Positions 7,805 to 9,264 of a DNA stretch of 9,264 nt are shown here, piece by piece. The stretch comes from Cytophagia bacterium (lineage in GTDB: Bacteria > Bacteroidota > Bacteroidia > Cytophagales > Cyclobacteriaceae): contig JABXIP010000442.1 of NCBI GenBank assembly GCA_013373005.1, forward strand, positions 1-9,264. Reading direction: 5' to 3'. The notes beneath the pieces are model-generated. The model worked only from the letters and a program-made list of their open reading frames with translations. It was not told the origin of the DNA and did no database searches. Each line of letters starts with the position of its first letter. Position 1 is the stretch's first letter. The position numbers were made by a program, and so were the translations under genes.

Positions 7805-8701
7805 ATGAAAAACTTCAAAACACTTTTGGTTGCAGCGATGGTGCTACTGACATTCGGCAGTTTCGCTCAAAAAACGGATTACGGCCAGGTATTTGTCTCA
7901 CAAGATTGGATGCAGGAGCATATCAATGATGATAATCTGGTGTTACTTCATGTGGCCAACCCACGGACATATCCTGAAGGCCATCTTCAAGGAGCAATCT
8001 CAGTAATGCCTCAGCAGTATATGGTGGCAAGAGATGGTCTGTATTGGGAGTTGCCTGAAGAGGAAAGTTTTGCCGACTCTTTGCAGAGTCTTGGAATCGA
8101 TAAAAACTCCACCATTGTTCTCTACTATGGAGGTAACTCTCATGCCCCTACATTCAGATTCTTCTACACTTTTGACTATTTCGGAATGTCGGATCAAGTG
8201 AAAATATTGGATGGCGGACTACCGGGCTGGATAGCCAATGACCTTCCTCTTACGACTGAAGTGCCAACAGTAGTTGCGGCTGCTGATAAAATTAGATTGA
8301 AGCCTTCTAAAAAGAAGTTTGCCGACAAGGAATATGTATTGAGGGCTCAAAGGAAAGATAAGATTCAACTTATTGACGCCCGCAGAGACAACTATTACAG
8401 CGGTTCCGAAAAAGGAGATTATAAAAGAGGAGGTCACATTGCTACGGCCAAGAATATCTGCTGGGAGGATATTGTTGATGAAAATATGTTCCTGAAGGAC
8501 AGAGCCACGCTTGCCGGATATTACTCAGGAATTGGACTCACTCCTAAAACCCAGGTGGTGTCTTACTGTCATGTGGGGCTAAGGGCTTCGGTTATCTATA
8601 CCATGGCCAGATATCTGGGCTATGATGCCAGACTATATGATGGTTCTTTCAACGAGTATGATGAGCTGGATGATAGCTTTGCCGTTGAGAATGGAAATTG
8701 A
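7805..8701 (+). CDS. exported two-domain rhodanese-type sulfurtransferase
   Basis: A 298-residue protein with a signal peptide (MKNFKTLLVAAMVLLTFGSFAQ, cleavage near residue 21-22), so it probably acts in the periplasm. Two rhodanese domains follow, the layout of thiosulfate and 3-mercaptopyruvate sulfurtransferases. Domain 1 (about 28-150) keeps the fold motifs YPEGHLQGAISV and VKILDGGLPGW, but at the catalytic position it has Tyr108 in VLYYGGNSHA, so it is not catalytic. Domain 2 (about 165-295) has IDARRDNYY, a GGHI-type segment, and the active loop YCHVGLRAS with Cys255 as the sulfur-carrying residue. The loop CHVGLRA matches neither the classic mercaptopyruvate loop (CGSGVTA) nor the thiosulfate loop (CRKGVTA), so the substrate is open. 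The ATG at 7805 gives a proper signal peptide directly. It is a separate transcription unit, 89 bases after the barrel gene, behind the GTTAA repeats. Confidence 0.9.
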   Translation: MKNFKTLLVAAMVLLTFGSFAQKTDYGQVFVSQDWMQEHINDDNLVLLHVANPRTYPEGHLQGAISVMPQQYMVARDGLYWELPEEESFADSLQSLGIDKNSTIVLYYGGNSHAPTFRFFYTFDYFGMSDQVKILDGGLPGWIANDLPLTTEVPTVVAAADKIRLKPSKKKFADKEYVLRAQRKDKIQLIDARRDNYYSGSEKGDYKRGGHIATAKNICWEDIVDENMFLKDRATLAGYYSGIGLTPKTQVVSYCHVGLRASVIYTMARYLGYDARLYDGSFNEYDELDDSFAVENGN

Positions 8702-8761
8702 AGATTCGGCCGATTCCTCGGACAACTCGGAATGAAAAGTGGTAGTTCAGGATATAATTAT

Positions 8762-8798
8762 GAAAACGCCTGATCGTTGGGTTTTCCTGCGATCAGGT
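8762..8798 (-). terminator. hairpin terminator for the minus-strand ABC ATPase gene, possibly bidirectional
   Basis: A perfect 8-bp stem CCTGATCG (8769-8776) / CGATCAGG (8790-8797) encloses a 13-base loop, and G8768 and T8798 could add a wobble pair. Read on the minus strand, the stem is followed by CGTTTTC, a short T-run, 21 bases beyond the stop of the ATPase gene. On the plus strand no T-run follows the stem, so termination of the rhodanese transcript here would be weak. The position between convergent genes fits a shared terminator. Confidence 0.6.
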
Positions 8799-8818
8799 AT
8801 GGGTTCTAAAGTCAGAAT

Positions 8819-9264
8819 TTAGAATCCACCAAAAGACTTGGCTTTTCGCATCACCTTATTGGCGAATACGAAATCGTCTAGTTCCTGCACACCGGAATTA
8901 AGAATTTCATCAGAGCTGCCTTCCCAGAGCTTTCTGGAGTTAGAGATGAATAGAATGTACTCTCCAATTTCCATTACTGAGTTCATATCATGAGTAACAA
9001 TCACAGTAGTGATCTGATATTCGTCTGTGATTTCAGCCAAAAGCTGGTCAATCTTAATGGACGTCATAGGGTCGAGCCCTGAGTTGGGTTCGTCACAGAA
9101 GAGGTACTTGGAACTGTTTACCAAAGCGCGGGCAATACCAACACGCTTTTGCATTCCACCACTAATCTCGGATGGCATTCTCTTATTCGTGTTTTCCAGC
9201 TTTACTTTCTTCAGCATGGTATTGACTCTGTCCATCTTTTCGTCTTCTGGCATTTTAGTCAATA
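8819..9264 (-). CDS. MlaF-type ABC transporter ATP-binding protein (C-terminal part; gene continues past the right edge)
   Basis: The C-terminal 148 residues of an ABC ATPase; the N-terminal part with the Walker A loop (about 100 residues in this family) lies beyond position 9264. The frame remains open to the edge, so no start is in view. Visible motifs are the ABC signature SGGMQKRVGIARAL (SGGMQKR encoded at 9143-9163), Walker B YLFCDEP with catalytic Glu (codon 9089-9091), the D-loop SGLDP and the H-loop TVIVTHDM (His codon 8990-8992). The SGGM-x-KRVG-x-ARA signature and SGLDPMTS are typical of the Mkl/MlaF family, whose members power MCE-protein systems moving phospholipids between inner and outer membranes. 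The MlaE-type permease, if linked, should lie upstream to the right. No MCE substrate-binding gene follows, because the transcript runs into the hairpin at 8762-8798. I give no gene symbol because only the family, not orthology, is supported. Confidence 0.88.
   Translation of the reverse strand, partial: LTKMPEDEKMDRVNTMLKKVKLENTNKRMPSEISGGMQKRVGIARALVNSSKYLFCDEPNSGLDPMTSIKIDQLLAEITDEYQITTVIVTHDMNSVMEIGEYILFISNSRKLWEGSSDEILNSGVQELDDFVFANKVMRKAKSFGGF

Noticed and set aside
8000..8437. Two minus-strand frames opposite the rhodanese gene
   Set aside because: The plus-strand frame has catalytic motifs and a signal peptide; the antisense frames have no recognisable features or own promoter.
8713..8733. 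Inverted repeat ATTCC...GGAAT just after the rhodanese stop, considered as its terminator
   Set aside because: The stem is only 5 bp with an 11-base loop and no T-run follows it, so it is too weak to call.
9250..9262. TTG at 9260-9262 or ATG at 9251-9253 (complement) as the start of the ABC ATPase
   Set aside because: A start here would leave out the Walker A nucleotide-binding loop. The frame is open to the window edge, so the gene is cut by the window and not truncated.

Overview
The window looks like a piece of a Bacteroidota chromosome, most likely from a Cytophagales-type marine bacterium. The evidence is AT-leaning coding DNA, no clear Shine-Dalgarno sequence before the starts, a long outer-membrane protein whose N-terminal motifs recall gliding protein SprA, and a large multi-membrane-span sensor kinase. 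The placement at order level is inference. I see no tRNA, rRNA, CRISPR array, transposase or phage gene.

Layout. Positions 1-44 may hold the last codons of a plus-strand gene that enters from the left. Two unlisted small genes follow on the minus strand (50-193 and 217-363), each encoding a single-span membrane peptide of 47-48 residues. A 180-bp divergent intergenic region (364-543) with an inverted repeat separates them from a plus-strand pair. The first gene of the pair is a 1239-residue NtrY-like sensor histidine kinase with about twelve membrane spans and three extracytoplasmic regions. Two bases after its stop comes a 1149-residue secreted outer-membrane beta-barrel protein. Both genes begin with GTG. 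An 89-bp gap with three GTTAA elements spaced exactly 11 bp apart precedes an exported two-domain rhodanese (7805-8701). The right edge holds the C-terminal 148 residues of an MlaF-type ABC transporter ATPase on the minus strand, whose transcript probably ends at the hairpin at about 8762-8798.

How the genes may work together. The common theme is the cell envelope: an envelope-sensing kinase translationally linked to an outer-membrane protein, a periplasmic sulfurtransferase, and an ATPase for lipid transport between the membranes. Only the kinase and the barrel gene are clearly one operon. No response regulator lies in the window, so the output of the kinase is unknown. The least understood parts are the barrel protein, the function of the kinase-barrel pairing, and the tandem small membrane peptides.
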